DNA of 64,000 nt from Gaeumannomyces sp. JS-464 (Eukaryota; Ascomycota; Sordariomycetes; Magnaporthales; Magnaporthaceae), in assembly GCA_002197995.1 (NCBI GenBank), contig NGZR01000001.1, positions 2,232,001 through 2,296,000 on the forward strand. The letters are read 5' to 3'. The position numbers were made by a program, and so were the translations under genes. Under the pieces are notes generated by a model. The model saw only the letters and a list, made by a program, of their open reading frames with translations, made no database searches and was not told the origin of the DNA. Every line of letters starts with the position of its first letter. Within the stretch, counting starts at the first letter, position 1. Positions 46,061 through 61,112 of the stretch are shown in pieces.

Positions 46061-47015
46061 TTATTTCAGAATAGCAATGAGCAGCAGCAGAACAACAATG
46101 AGCGCGATGATGATGGCCATCTGCCTCCCCTCGCCCGCCGACCTCGAGATGCGGCCGACCTGGCGGCGGGCCCGGTCGAGCGCGCCCTGGTGGCGGTCGA
46201 CGAGGCTCTCCGACTCGTCGAGCATGGCGACGTGCGAGTCGAGCTCGTCGCCGATCTGCATGCTCAGCTCGCGCTGGCGGCCAATGGACGCGCCCAGCGC
46301 GTCGAGCTGCGCGTCCTGCTCGTCGAGCACCCGCTGGTGGTACGCGTGCACCTGCACGTTGTCCATCGGCTCGTCGCCCGTGTTGCCCTCGACGCGGTCC
46401 CGGTACGAGGGGCCGTCCGGGTCGTCGCGGTAGGGGCGGTTGCTGCCGCCGCCGCCGCCGAAGAGGCCGGAGCGCGCGGCCTCGAGGTCCCTGTCGTAGC
46501 CGTCGTCGGAGCCGCCGTGCGAGGTGGTGTTGTCCGAGAAGCGGACCGTCTTAGGCCCGCCGCTGCCGCCCGACGCCGACCTTTTGCCGCCGGCGCTGGG
46601 GATGGTGCTGGCGTGGGCAAAGTCGGCGGCTAGGGACGGGTCGTTGGGCTTGGTCAGGGTGGCCGAGGGGGCGGAAAAGCCGTGGAACTGCGAGGTCAGG
46701 TCGTCGAGCTGCTTCTGGAGGGTCGGGAGGGCGTCGGCGAGATCGAGGGCTTTTCTGCAGGGGCGCTGTTAGCACATCGTCATGAATCTCGAACAGAACA
46801 GGGAAAAGAGACGCACGATTCATCCCCGGCAGCCTCGAGGCGCTTGTGCTCCTTCTCGAGCGCCTCGAGCCCCTCGCGGAACTGATCTAGCGACCGCGCG
46901 ATGTGGCCATCCTGGGTGTCGCCGGCCGCCAGGTCCAGCGACCGGGCTCGTTTCCTCTCGAGGAGCGAGAGCTTGATGTGGTCGGCGAGGAGGAGAGGGC
47001 GTTGGGATTTGACAT
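46061..47015 (-). CDS. syn8: Qc-SNARE, syntaxin-8/Syn8-like
   Basis: An endosomal t-SNARE. Exon 1 is 47015-46817 and exon 2 is 46754-46061, with a TGCTAAC branch site in the intron. The N-terminal helices include ADHIKLSLLERKRARSLDLA and LDQFREGLEALEKEHKRLEA. A linker follows, then the SNARE helix around MDNVQVHAYHQRVLDEQDAQ, IGRQRELSMQIGDELDSHVA and MLDESESLVDRHQGALDRAR. The tail anchor is MAIIIALIVVLLLLIAILK, ending at the stop. One frameshift after MSNPNAL (about 46988), repaired by one base in a CTC run, links the ATG to the frame. The product is about 297 residues. Tlg1 is the alternative Qc-SNARE. Confidence 0.75.
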
Positions 47016-47886
47016 GTTGTGTGTTGCTGGGCGGGTGTGGCTGCCCGGTGATGTTGCTAGCCGTCGCAGGTCGAAGGAATAAGGAGGTCGTCGGCGGAGT
47101 CGAAGATGGGACTGGGCTAAAGGAACCGAGCAGGCCGCGCGAACACAATGAATAGCTTCTTCGAGGTGGAATATGCCTAAAGCAACAGCACAGCTTGCGC
47201 CTCTCCGGGTTGGCTCTAGAATCACAAAAGCTGCCAGCAAGACATTGGTGTTGTCAAAAAGTCGATGGTAGACGGATCAATGGGCGCGCGGCATGCTTCC
47301 TCCTGGTCGGATTGCCTTGTTCCAGCCAAGCCGGCGGGGCTGTTCATGGGTGCATGGCCTGGTCGGGCCTGGTTGGCGCTCGTCCCAAGGGTTAGGGTCA
47401 CCTTTGTTTGGCTGCCTTGGGACCTTCTCCTGGATCGGGGGAGAGCCACGCGTCTTTCCGACTAACATCTTGGTCCGCTCTTCTTTACGTATGTGCTATC
47501 CATTTGCTCTTTTACATGTTCCCCTGCGCTGTCGATGGTATAAACATCTTCTTTCATCGTTTCTCCGCCCAAGAGATATGACGCCGCTGAGAACGGCGCC
47601 TCGGCTCGCTGAAACTGGCGGGACGCCCGGATGACAACCCATCCGTGACCGAGACACCTTGGATGGCTTGACCGTCAATGCCTGCGCTGCGCAGCCCAAG
47701 CGATACCTAACAAACCAGCACGGCCACTATTGCTACAGAAATTAAATAAAAAAATAAACACATAACATCTTATTATCGCCTTTTAACGATGCTTATGGGT
47801 AGCAAAATCCGAACGGCTGTTAGACAAAAGGATTAAAAGTAAGTGAAATCGGGCTAGTCGCCAACCGACATGCAGCCAAAAGAATT
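47016..47886. other. Intergenic region upstream of syn8
   Basis: 871 bases with the syn8 promoter at the left. No coding frame with a domain is present. AT-richer sequence at 47740-47830 precedes the tRNA 3' end. Confidence 0.4.
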
Positions 47887-47984
47887 GGACAAACGGGGAA
47901 TCGAACCCCGACCTTTCGCAATGCCGTTGCACATCCTGTGATGCGCAGTGCGAAGCGAACGTTATACCCCTAAACCATTCGCCC
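47887..47984 (-). tRNA. tRNA-Ala(CGC) with 28-base intron
   Basis: On the minus strand a complete cloverleaf folds. The acceptor stem is GGGCGAA with TTTGTCC (two G-U pairs). The D-arm is GTT-loop-AAC. The anticodon stem is TTCGC with GCGAA around the loop TTCGCA|T, and the T-arm is CGGGG-TTCGATT-CCCCG. The loop reads U33-CGC-A37, so the anticodon is CGC, alanine. The 28-base intron sits after position 37, the standard site, and contains GCG that can pair with the anticodon. The D-arm (GGTTTAGGGGTATAAC) is unusual for alanine, so the identity should be confirmed by the G3-U70 element. Position 3-70 here is G-T, which supports alanine. Confidence 0.85.
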
Positions 47985-48607
47985 TGTGAATGTTGCGTGT
48001 CGTTCCATGTGGGCTGTGGATTCTATGTGGGATGAGTCCTGGCCCAGACCCGGGTGGGTTTTCAGGGGGCTTGTGGGCCGCCTTTGCCGTCTGTCTCAGC
48101 CAGCGTCATTTGGACAAACCTCACCATTGATCACTGGCAGTCCGCACTATTTGTTTCTTGAGGGGGTGAGCGACGGAGATCCAGATTTCATCTACAGGTG
48201 TTTCTTCGTGGGAGCTATTAGCGAGAAAACACCGAGGCGATTTCCAAACGCACTAAACAGCGGACACTGCAGAATTCTAGTCGTCAAAATCATCGCATTT
48301 GAGTTCGGGTTGCTACATCGTACGATCATGCCAACTACCTACTTAGTGGACTAACAATCATCGCGCTGCTCGTTCTTCATCAGTGTCCCATCCTCCATCA
48401 TCAGGCTCGTATAAAAACAGTAGGCGGAGCGCTACATTGGTCCCTCAAGGCCAAGGCCCTGTCCAATACACCACACTCGATCTCTGACGCTTCCGCCGTG
48501 CCCCATATTCACACTTACAACCAACAATCAACGCATCTGGGACGCGCCGCCAAGCTCGCCCATCGCTGCTCACGCTCCATTCACTGCCTCGGCTCGGGCA
48601 CCTCGCC
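47985..48607. other. Intergenic region between tRNA and DUF4470 gene
   Basis: 623 bases. One open frame (47986-48354) has no recognisable domain and is probably chance. The pol III promoter of the tRNA is internal, so only its 5' flank lies here. Confidence 0.4.
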
Positions 48608-51354
<2,747 letters not shown>

Positions 51355-52261
51355 GACTGCCAGGAGTCAAGAGAGCGAGAGATGGCAGAAAACGGGTGGT
51401 GACGAGACTAGAAGGAGGAAGAAAAGCTGAGGACGCGTAGATGCAGAAATGGTCGCAGGATTGCACAAGAGGAAGAGGAGAAGGAGAGAAGTAGCGATAT
51501 CTTGAGACTGCGAAAAAATCGAGTGCCGAGTCGGCACAGATATCAGTCTAGATATTTGTCCCAGGTGGGACGCCACCACCACTTGTCCCTTGCTGTGGCA
51601 GTGGTGGGAGTGGTTTGAAGTTGGTGGGTGGTGCGAGGCGAGGTCGTTGTCGAGGTTGGGGTTGGAGGTGAAGGTCCGGGCAGGTCCTGACTTCCCTCTC
51701 AGACTGGCACCGGACTCCAATGAGCCTTCCTAATTAGGAACCAAGACACCGAAATTTGACAGGCATGGAACCAAACCCATTTTTTGTTTATTTGTCTGCG
51801 GCTCGGGGCTCCAGCTTTTGTAGGCCAGTCGCACTGCAGGATGCAAACGGGTAGCCGCCAAACTGCGCGGGTTCGCCAAGTCTGTCATGCACCAGTTGGG
51901 CCCATCTGCTTGTCATAAGGAGGCTTGTTCATTTTCTTGGATTATCGAAAAGAGGCCAGCTGCAGGTACCCAGATAAGCACCTACTCTTTAACTGGCCTC
52001 CAAAGACGCGGCAGGTAAATGGAAGCAGGTGAGGTTGGCAGAACAAGAGGGAGACAGGTGCTGAGAAGTTGTCTCATCGAAAAACCTCGCAAGCAACACG
52101 AGATCCCGTCAACCTGGAACCGGCCCAGCGGTAAATCGCCGATTCCATGTGTTTGTATCAATCATTACGCCAAAACTTTTGACGGCCCTTGGGCGGAAAT
52201 CATCAAAACAAGACAAGCCACACTCCGCAAGAGAGCGACATTCATTCAATCCTCCACCCAC
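51355..52261. other. Intergenic region upstream of the DUF4470 gene
   Basis: About 900 bases between the DUF4470 start and the HAS1 stop. No gene or repeat is recognised. Confidence 0.4.
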
Positions 52262-54112
52262 TCATGCCCCACGTCTCTTGAACTTGCCGCTATATGCGCT
52301 GTTCTGCCTCGGCTGGCTGCCATACGCTCGCCTGCCGGCCGGCTTCTTGTCACGGCTCATGCTGGCCCCGAGCTGGATGTCGACTCTGGGGGGCGTTGCG
52401 AACCCGAAGCTCTTGGCCACCTTCGCGAGGTCGAGCTTGTTGATGTCGAAAACGGAGCGCAGGCTGTGGCTGGCGTATGCGTGCAGGTACGACCTGAATC
52501 CGTCCTTGGCGCTCTGGTGAAGGTAGAAGTTCTTGCCGATCAGCTTCTCCAGCTGGGACTGCACGTTGGAGACGCGCTTTGTCGGGAACTCAAACTCGAC
52601 AACGGGCACGCGCGCCTGCTTGAGGTACGTGAGGAACCCGACCTCGCTCGGTAGCAGGAACATCAGGGAGGAGCCCTTCTTGCTGGACCCGCGCGCCGTC
52701 CGTCCCACGCGGTGGATGTAGTCGCGGGGGTCATCTGGAGGGTCGAACTGGACGATCCAGTCTACAGCGGGGATCTGGAAGGAGGATCTGTTAGCGCACG
52801 GATTACAGCATACTGGCACGCGGTTCCGAAAGGGGAGCGGCTTACATCTAGCCCTCGAGCAGCAACGTCGGTGCAGATCAGCGTGCCCCTCTCAGCGTTG
52901 CAGAACTCGAAAAAGGTGTTTGTCCGCTTCTGCTGCTTCTGCTTGCCGTGGAGGTCTAGGACCTGGAGGTCGATATAGTTGAGCAGCTCAGCGTAGTACT
53001 TGACCGAGTTGCAGCTGCTGAAGAAGACGATGATCTTCTTCTTTTGCATCCTCTTGAGGAAGGAGAAGAGCAGGAGGAAGCGCTTGTCGGCCTCGCAAAC
53101 GATGTATCCCTGCTCGACGCCCTCAACGGTGCTAAACTGCTTCTCCTCGTCCACATTGAGGTAGAGGGGGCCTGGGCGCAGCGAGACGCGCGCCAGGTCC
53201 TCGACCTTTGTAGTCTGCGTGGCCGAGAAGAGCATCGACTGGCGCTCCTTGGGCAGGATCTTGATGATCTGCCGCATCTCGTCCTCGAAACCGATCTCGA
53301 GGATCCGATCGGCCTCGTCAATGACCAGCGACCTCAGGTTCTTGAACACAAAGGGCGTGTTCTGCAGGTGGTCCAGCAGGCGGCCGGGGTGGCGATGAGC
53401 AGGTTCACGCCCTTTGACAGCTTCTCGGCCTCGGCGCGGCGGTTGGCGCCGCCGATGCAGATGCCGTACGTTTGCGAGTGGAACTGCATCAGGTTGCGTG
53501 CGACGCCAAAGATCTGCAGCGCCAGCTCCCTGGTGGGCGACACCACGATGACGCCCGTGCCGTTGCGGGGCTTGAACTTGAGCGACCGTAGCATCTCGAC
53601 GGCGGGGATCAGGAAGGCCAGCGTCTTGCCGGACCCCGTCTTGGCCGCGCCGAGGACGTCCTTGCCCCGCGAGCAGCGCGGGATGCCCCTCCTCTGGATC
53701 TCCGTCATCTTGACGAAGCCCATCTCCTTGATCGCCTTCATCGTGTTCTCCGACAGGTTGAGCTCATCGAACGCCTGCGCGGCCGTGGCGTCGGATGCTT
53801 CGGGGAGCGACAGGCCGTTGGGCTCGACGTCGTCGGCGTCTGGGAGCTCCTCGTCGCCGTCGGCGTCAGCGAGCGCATTCTCGGCGGCGCTGTCATCGCC
53901 TGCTGCGCTATCGTCGTCGCTCCAGTCGGCCTCGTCGTCCTGCTCCTCGCCGATCTCGGGCTCCTCCACGGGCGGCGGCGCCTCGACGACCGGCTCGGCC
54001 TCCTTGGGCTTTTTTGCCTTCTTGGACTTCTTCACGGGGACATCTTCTGCCGGGGCGGCCTTGGCACCACTGGCCTCCGGAGCTTTCGCTTCTTGCTAGA
54101 CCTGTCCTCCAT
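52262..54112 (-). CDS. has1: DEAD-box RNA helicase Has1
   Basis: Has1 is an essential nucleolar ATP-dependent helicase of 40S and 60S ribosome biogenesis. Exons are 54112-52846 and 52774-52262, about 593 residues. The N-terminus is [10 protein letters not shown] plus a Lys/Glu-rich tail. Helicase motifs in order: Q-motif region [15 protein letters not shown], motif I AKTGSGKT, Ia PTREL, Ib TPGR (frame-broken), II DEAD in [26 protein letters not shown] and [11 protein letters not shown]. The C-terminus [20 protein letters not shown] is family-typical. Two frameshifts, near 54080 and 53389 (inside TPGR), are each repaired by one extra base. Because the gene is essential, these strongly suggest sequence error. 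Confidence 0.92.
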
Positions 54113-55775
54113 GATCTCTGGTGTGTTGCTGGTTTCTACAGCTCGTTCCCTACTCATTGCGCAATTTTGCCGTAGAATTCTGCTGGGCGGAGTTTGTCTT
54201 CGCGGTTACACGAACATTTTTCTGATCTTTTTTTTTTTTCCTGGACAGGCCCGAGGACGGGCATGAGACAAAATAAGTGGATCGATGCGGCGGGGCGGTC
54301 TCGGCGGATAAGAGCCCGATAAGAAGTTTTGCGCCTCGCACGGACCATACCCAGTCCGCCAGCAGGGTTCCCAACTTGGTGGAAGCGTTCCCCTGTCTCT
54401 GATTGCAGGTAAAAAACAGCACCCTTGAATTGGGCGAGTTCTTTAGTCGAGAGCTAGCTGGTGTCATTCCCGCCTCGAGACCCGAATTGGCTTTATTGTG
54501 ATCAAAGCTGGTCGGTCATTGTTTCCGTATTTTGTTGATTTTTACACATTTTTGTCCCTCGGTACCGTTCGCGCCCGGTTATTCCCGCCGAGCTCTTTGA
54601 CGGAGCCAACGCCATCGCCTCCCGCGGACACAGTCGTGGTTAAACGGCTAAAGCCCATGGTGCCCTGCTCGTCTAAATGGTGAGCTACCATTGGACACTG
54701 GCCTTCTACATGCTTCCCCCTCCCTCAGCTTCGCTCTGGGCGACCTCAAGTATGCGTCCTTCATCTATTCACTGTTGCTTCGGCGGCAAGGTCCTCGAGG
54801 TTCTCTCCCCACAGGATCAGCAGAACCTCCACGGCAAGCTATAAATAGATCCCTACCTTTTAGTGAGCACCCATCTATCATGGGAAGCCTCACTGCTTCC
54901 GTCATCCCGCCCCCAGCTTCGCACGCAAACGTCATGAATGTCGACCGCCATATATATCTTCCGCTCGTCTCGGGAGGGAGGGACTACGGCAAAAGCGGAC
55001 ATATAATATCGTGGCGCGAGCATCCTTCACTTCGATATGCAACCGGGCTGGGAGCGACTGCCGCAAGCAGCATGACGTACCCAGCATCCTCTCCTCCTCA
55101 TCCATCTGTCCCGGAAAGCTCTGAAGGTAGCAAAGAATACGGGGTAGCGAGGGGCTTGGGTGGCGTAGACACGGCTCAGGCCGATCAGAGTTGCATTGCA
55201 GCATCACGAGAATGGCCTGATTGGGATCCGAGCTCATCCAGCCATGGAGGAGAGTGTGTTTCCCCGGCTTTCCAAGGGCACCTACTGCCTTTCTATTCTT
55301 GACAATCTGTGGGGCAGCCGGCCGACACGCCGCAGACTTCCACTCCCATCCTGCTGGTTTGGGGAAACGGGATCCGAACTCGGCTGGCTGCCAAGCTGAC
55401 AGCTCATCTTGGGGCTGGGTATTGCCAATGCCACGAACTAGCCCTTTTCTGGGTGATGTCTCGGCCTCAGGATTTTCTGTGCGTGCTGCGTGTAATATGC
55501 GAACCCTGGTAGGGCCCTCCCCCAATCCCTCGGATGGGATCATCTGTCCTTCTCTGCAATCTCGGAGCCTTGGCTCATCCCAATGATCGGGGAAGCGAGC
55601 GAGATATAAAGTGGACGACGGCCCAGTGGTCGCGGCTTCACCCCATCTTCTGAGCAGCGCCCCAATTCCGCGACCGCGGTCCTCCCAGCGTGAACAGACA
55701 TCACACGTTTGCCGTCATCCTGCCGGCCGATACTTCCATATCTTCCTTATACCGACACACGAGCGCAGATCAGCC
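54113..55775. promoter_or_regulatory. Divergent intergenic region has1 / secreted protein
   Basis: About 1.66 kb between divergent starts. A poly-T (about 54227-54240) lies near has1. A 203-codon open frame at 54691-55302 has no recognisable motif and is not called. Confidence 0.45.
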
Positions 55776-56511
55776 ATGAAGCTCCTCTTCCTCATAACCC
55801 TGCTTGTCTCCCTGGGCGCCGCCTTGGAAACAACCCTGCCGCTAGAGCCTCGTCAGACGCGCCAGCGGCGGCCCGCGACCCGACCCGAGGTGTCGAGGGG
55901 CGAGGCGCGGCTGGTACCGCTCCAGCGGCCGGTAAACGCCCCCGCCAATTACAGGGTCGACACGGCGGTGCCGTCGAGGAGGCGCCTCCGCTCGGGCCTC
56001 ACGCGGCTCCCGCCCCAGTTCACCGACGGCCGGCGCCGGAAGCGCGACGAGTTCCGGGCCCGTCGCGACGTCCTGGCCAGGCTGCGGGGACGGCAGCAGG
56101 CGCTCGACTTTTACGAGTGCGAGAACGCGGTATGTCGATGGGGCCCTGGCTAAGTGGCATTGAAACATGTGGAAAGGGCTGGCCGACTGATGCAACGGGA
56201 AACAGAACCCGGCGCCTCGTTCGCAGGATTGCAACGTCATTATCGACCAGGTGTACGCGGCTAACCAGGACATTCTAATCCCGACCAACGCCTGCGTTAT
56301 TTTCGACTTTAATACCTGCCGCGGCTTTTTCTGCTCGCTATGCTCCAACTTGCGCGTAAACACAAACTTTATCGGCAACCAGCTCCTCACCGCCGACACG
56401 CTGTGCGTCTCGAACGGCCAGGCCGGGACTGTGGTCGGCACCCAGCCGCCGCAGTGGGACGCTGGCTTCGTCAGGGCCGGGTCGGGGCTGCCGACGTATG
56501 ACGTCTGCTGA
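55776..56511 (+). CDS. Secreted cysteine-rich protein with basic propeptide
   Basis: Two intact exons, 55776-56129 and 56206-56511, encode 219 residues. A signal peptide is clear (MKLLFLITLLVSLGAA). Residues 20-110 are extremely arginine-rich with Kex2-type dibasic sites, for example RRR at 68-70 and RRRKR at 86-90. The remainder is a compact domain with eight cysteines in total (115, 127, 148, 156, 161, 164, 185, 219), including CRGFFCSLC and the ending PPQWDAGFVRAG...YDVC. It is probably secreted after proteolytic maturation. The size and Cys pattern fit an effector-like or cell-surface role, but no function can be assigned. Confidence 0.78.
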
Positions 56512-57277
56512 GCTTTTTAAAGGGCGTGAGTTGGCGTGGTTGTTTTGGGGGAAGGGAGGGTGCTGGTGATGCGTGTGCTTGAAAGTCACGTTCTGCCGGC
56601 TCTCTCTTCGTCTGAGTGCAGGTGAGGCGGTGGTGTATGGCGGGGAGCGAGGTCTTTGATGACGCGGCGAAGGCATTCAACATGTTTTTGGCCCTGTCAA
56701 TGTTTCCACTAAGTGTAGTGCAAAGTCGAATCCAAACCCCAAGTTTTAGAATCCTATCGCTTTGATTTCCTATCAGTGACACCGATGAGCTTAGTATAGA
56801 GAGGCCAGCCTTGGTCGCAGGGTTAGTCTCACCGGAGACGACAACGAGAAAGAGTATGGGAAAGGAGAGAGACAATGGACGTCTATGCTGTAAATGAGTC
56901 TCTAACAACCAATTCTCGACGCCCGCTTCCTCGTAGGAGGGTCCAGTTTCGGGAGCAAGAAACCCCATCGATACATAATAAAAGCTATGAAGAAAGATCT
57001 ATAAGTCCTGCCGGACAATTTTCGGGTGTTTTTCTCGTGACAACATACACAATGGTTAAAAAATAGTGCAAAAAGGGGGCGTTAGGCACAGATAGCGAGG
57101 TCATGATACGGCCGAACTCCAAGATGTGTACGGCCGTGATACAAAGCGACAGTTAAGCCCATTCATTCGTCGTTGGGTGCAAAAGGGAAAAGTAGCAATG
57201 TGACAGGAGGGGATCCAAGGGAACGAAGGGAGGGCAGATTTGCGTTATAGTAGTAATAATAAACATCATCGTCATCG
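56512..57277. other. Convergent 3' gap
   Basis: 766 bases between convergent genes. No gene or repeat is recognised. Confidence 0.4.
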
Positions 57278-58873
57278 TCAGTGCAGGGCCTCCGGGACCG
57301 GGTCCTCGTGCTTGGCCGTGGACCCCTTGCCGCGCCAGGTGCTGACGGCGTCGATGCCGGCCGACAGGCGCTCGACCTCGGTCCCGTACGCGCGGGGCGT
57401 CAGCTTGATGAGGGTGTGGAGGGGCACGTGCATCCAGGGGCTGGCGGATTGGTCCTTCTCGGTGAAGTAGGCGTAGATGCAGCGCAGGACGGCCTGGTGG
57501 GTGACAATCAGGATGTCCTCAGAGCGCTCGAGCTCCATGATGATGGGCTCGAGGCGGATGACGACGTCGCGGTACGACTCTCCGCCGCGGTAGCGGTAGT
57601 TGTACTTGTCCTCGTCGCGGGCCTGGAAGTCGGCCGGGTACTGCTCGTGGATCTCCTGGTACGTCATGCCGTCGCACAGGCCCGCGTCCAGCTCGTCGAG
57701 GGCCTTCCACTGGAGCTGGTTGTAGTGCGGCGGCAGGTGCCGGGCCGTGGCGATGGTCCTCCTAAGGGTCGAGGTCCAGACGGTGAGGGGGCGGTTGTCC
57801 TGGGTGGGGAGGTGTGAGTATTGTTGTCCAGGTAGGTAGGTCATCAAGGACTTTGGATTGGAGTTGGCAGAGTAAACTTACACCAACTGACTTGAGCACT
57901 AGGTCTGGTAACGCCTTGGCGTATTGCTCGCCACGTGGGGACAGGTCCGTGTCACCGCCGATGCGGCCTTCGAGGTTGAACAGGGACTCGCCGTGCTGAG
58001 GCCAAGGGGGAAACACACACATGTTAGTCACGTGTTCGCAAGACTTTCACGTCACCGTGACGGAATTTGCAAGCCAAGCATGCAGTGACAAACAGATATT
58101 CCAGGGTATATGCGGGAGAAGAAAGGCTCGTCCACATACACGTGACAGCCACACGGAGCGCGGGCGGATGTGCAGGTTCATCAGGTAGTAGACGACGCGG
58201 CTCTGGAGGTAGTCCTGGATGCGGTTGATGATGACCTGCCTCCCGACGTCCATTATCTTCAGGAAGGTCAGGCCCTCCTCGTCACCGTCCTCGTCGATAG
58301 TCTTGTAGACCTTTTTGTAGTTCTGGATACGGCGCTGGAAGTCCTCGGCGGCCTTGTCGGCGTCGACGCCCCTGTAGTCCGGGCTGGTGGTCTTGACGTC
58401 GCGGATGTTGGCGAGGATGAGGTTCTCGTCGTCGCACTTGCTCTCGACGAACATGACCTCGATCCCTTGCTCCGTCACGGCCTCCATGACCCACTTGCGG
58501 CGCTCCTTGGTCGAGTTGGTGGCGTCGAGGATGCCGACGGTGCCGCCCTCGCGGAACCACTTGAGCATGTCGGCGATGGCGGCCTCGGCGGCGGCCCGCC
58601 GCTTCTGCTCGCCGTCGGCATTCTGCGTGTCGAAGAAGTCGGCGGGCGGCTGCGCTGCGTCCTTGAGGCAGCGGCGGTAGTTGCCGACGTTGAACGTTTT
58701 TGCCTCGACCGAGAGCCAGCGAAGGTACCGCTGGGCTGGATTGGTTGGGGGCGAGGTTCAGGTCAGCCCGGGACGTTTGAGTGGCGGCGTGACAGGGGTC
58801 AGAGTGAAGGGTGACGACGAGAGGGCAGTGAGGGACGGGATGGATGCAACGAGAATTTGCTGGGGAAGAAGGG

Positions 58874-58905
<32 letters not shown>

Positions 58906-59108
58906 AAAATCCCCTTCTCGGGCTGCAACCAAGGCAGAAAACACGCGGCTGCGACAAGTTGAGTGGGCGTCAAAGCAACGCAAGCAAAAGCAGGCAACTC
59001 ACCTTTTTGCGCAATGTACGACTTTCCTCTGGCCGGCAGTCCCACCATGACGACGCACAATTTGGCATCCTCGGCGCGGACGCCCACGCCGTTCTGTTTG
59101 GGAGCCAT
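57278..59108 (-). CDS. 6-phosphofructo-2-kinase / fructose-2,6-bisphosphatase
   Basis: Controls fructose 2,6-bisphosphate, the switch between glycolysis and gluconeogenesis. Four exons, 59108-59003, 58735-58140, 57995-57882 and 57799-57278, give 445 residues with no frameshift. The kinase half has the P-loop GLPARGKSYIA and LRWLSVEAKTFNVGNYRR, then GILDATNSTKERR. The bisphosphatase half starts at the exon 2/3 junction with the catalytic SRHGES (histidine present), then WTSTLRRTIATAR and DILIVTHQAVLRCIYAYF. All key residues for both activities appear intact, suggesting a true bifunctional enzyme. Intron 1 carries a run of 28 adenines on the plus strand (58874-58901). Confidence 0.92.
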
Positions 59109-61071
59109 GGCCGCCTTGCGTCTGCCTCCACCTCTGCTTGGCTTTCTGCTGTTTGTCGCCCTGTCGACCTGCAGGCTATATAAGATATAACTCTCGTCTC
59201 TTGTCTTTGGAAAAGCGCAGCAAACAAGCAAACGAGCAAGCAAGCAAGCAAGCTGTGGCCTGGTCTCAAGCGCGGCAGCAGTGGTCTGTGGGTTCCTGGA
59301 GTGGGTGGGCCATTAGCACGCCGTCCGCCTCGGATTCCCATTGCACGCACCCGAGCTTTTTGTGCTTGGGGATGCCATTGGGTTCCTGGGCCAGCCCCAA
59401 ATTCAATTCAGGGGACAAAAATGCCATGGTCGCGTGAGTCGCTCGTTCTCCAGCGCCGCGGGTGCGAGCATGTGGGGTAGCATGGAGACGGCAGCCATCA
59501 AATGGCCGGCATGGATGGACGTCTGGGTGCGTGGCATGGCCTGGTGCTACGGGTATTCCCCCTTGCGGGCCATTGGACAGGCCAGCTGCTTCTTGTGCTA
59601 CTGCCGGTGGTGGTGCCAGCAGGGACTGACATCTGGAGGGCGTCCCCGGTAGGAAAAAGAGCCGAGCCAAGACGGGATGCGGTGAGGGAGGGGATAGGGG
59701 CACTCGCCTTTTGGTTCTCGAGCACCTTGCTCCTTGTTGCGTATGTTCCCTTGGCCTCCCTGTTTCCAATAGCAATACTTGGGGAGCAAAAGTGGATAGG
59801 TAGTTGATAAAATAGGGGAGGATGCTAGGAGGTCGTCCTGGCGGTATCGAAAATGGGTGCAATGGCGCCGTCTAACGAAAGAAGGGCCAAAGATTCTATT
59901 CGTTGTGCTGATCTGTGTCGTTGGCTAGGTTGGTTGGTTTCTTGTTCCCTATTCCTCTGGTTCTGTCAGAAAGAAACCAGGAGCCGAGGACGATTTACAG
60001 AGTTGCTGCGTCCGCGCAGAAGTAGGTGGCCCCAAAAACAAAAAAAAACCGCTGGCCAGCACCAGGCCGGCAACATGCAGATGTTGGGTGATGGTGTCGT
60101 GGTTGTGCGGCTGGGCGAATGGGATCCTGACAGGCAGTGCGTAGCCGGTGACAGCCGAGTGTGCACTTTTTTGCGTGAGAAAAAGTGGTTGCGCCAGTCT
60201 GGCCGTCTCTCTCTCGGTGAGTATTTGGCGTGTCAAGACATTGAGCATCAAAACCCCCCTAAAAACGCAGCCCTGACAGATAAGCCCTCGTGCCTGCCTT
60301 GTCTTGTTGCTGGTGGTGTGCTTGTTTGGCTCGGCCGGGTCGATCTACGGTCAAGGATAGCAACAGCCAGGAAGTCCAGCTTGCTTGCTTGCGTGAGAGG
60401 CACAGTTTGGCGGCCCGCGGCAATGACATGCCTACAGGCACAGCATTGGTCTGGATCAGTCAGGCTTTACTCCCGGGCTACGTAAGAATCGGATAGGGAG
60501 CATGGACTAGGTAGGCGATGTCAGGTGCCCTGGTCAGCTTTTTTTGCCCCAAAGCTTTCACCCACCCGATGCTTGCCCGACCCGGACTAGCGGGCGGTTG
60601 AGGCAACCCTGCCGATTAGTGCCGAAGCTCCCCCAGCCCACCGTTTGCTGCGCGGTTTTTACCCTCACTGATACGCTTGTCTTGAAGTCCTTTCGGCTTG
60701 GGCAACCAGGAGCCCGTAAATGGCATGCAATTGGCATGTCCGTTACCTGTCTCCTCTGACCGAGAGAGAAAGAAGGACCAGCAGGGTGCTCGCCGCGGAG
60801 AGCGAGAAGAAAGCAGCACGCGCCCAAGCAGGACCCAAGACAGCCCCAGCCTGGCCACAGCCTGTGGACCAAGGGTGAGCACGTGGGGGAGCCACAGCCG
60901 CAAGTTGCCTTGGCTCAGTGGCCAGCCATGCAGCATTCCGTGCCGATGGCTACGACGCTCCGAATCATCCCGACTCGCCCCCAACGAGCGGTCGGTCACC
61001 GCCGAAATATCGTGGGGGCGCGCCCGTCCCGCCGACCTGGTGCTGGTATGCGCCTCAGCCCGGCCGCACCT

Positions 61072-61112
<41 letters not shown>

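Noticed and set aside
54691..55302. 203-codon open frame between has1 and the secreted protein
   Set aside because: No motif, no signal peptide, no splice context and low complexity; most likely chance in GC-rich DNA.
59853..60485. 210-codon open frame in the gene-free region
   Set aside because: Composition and content show no recognisable family; overlapping open frames on the other strand.
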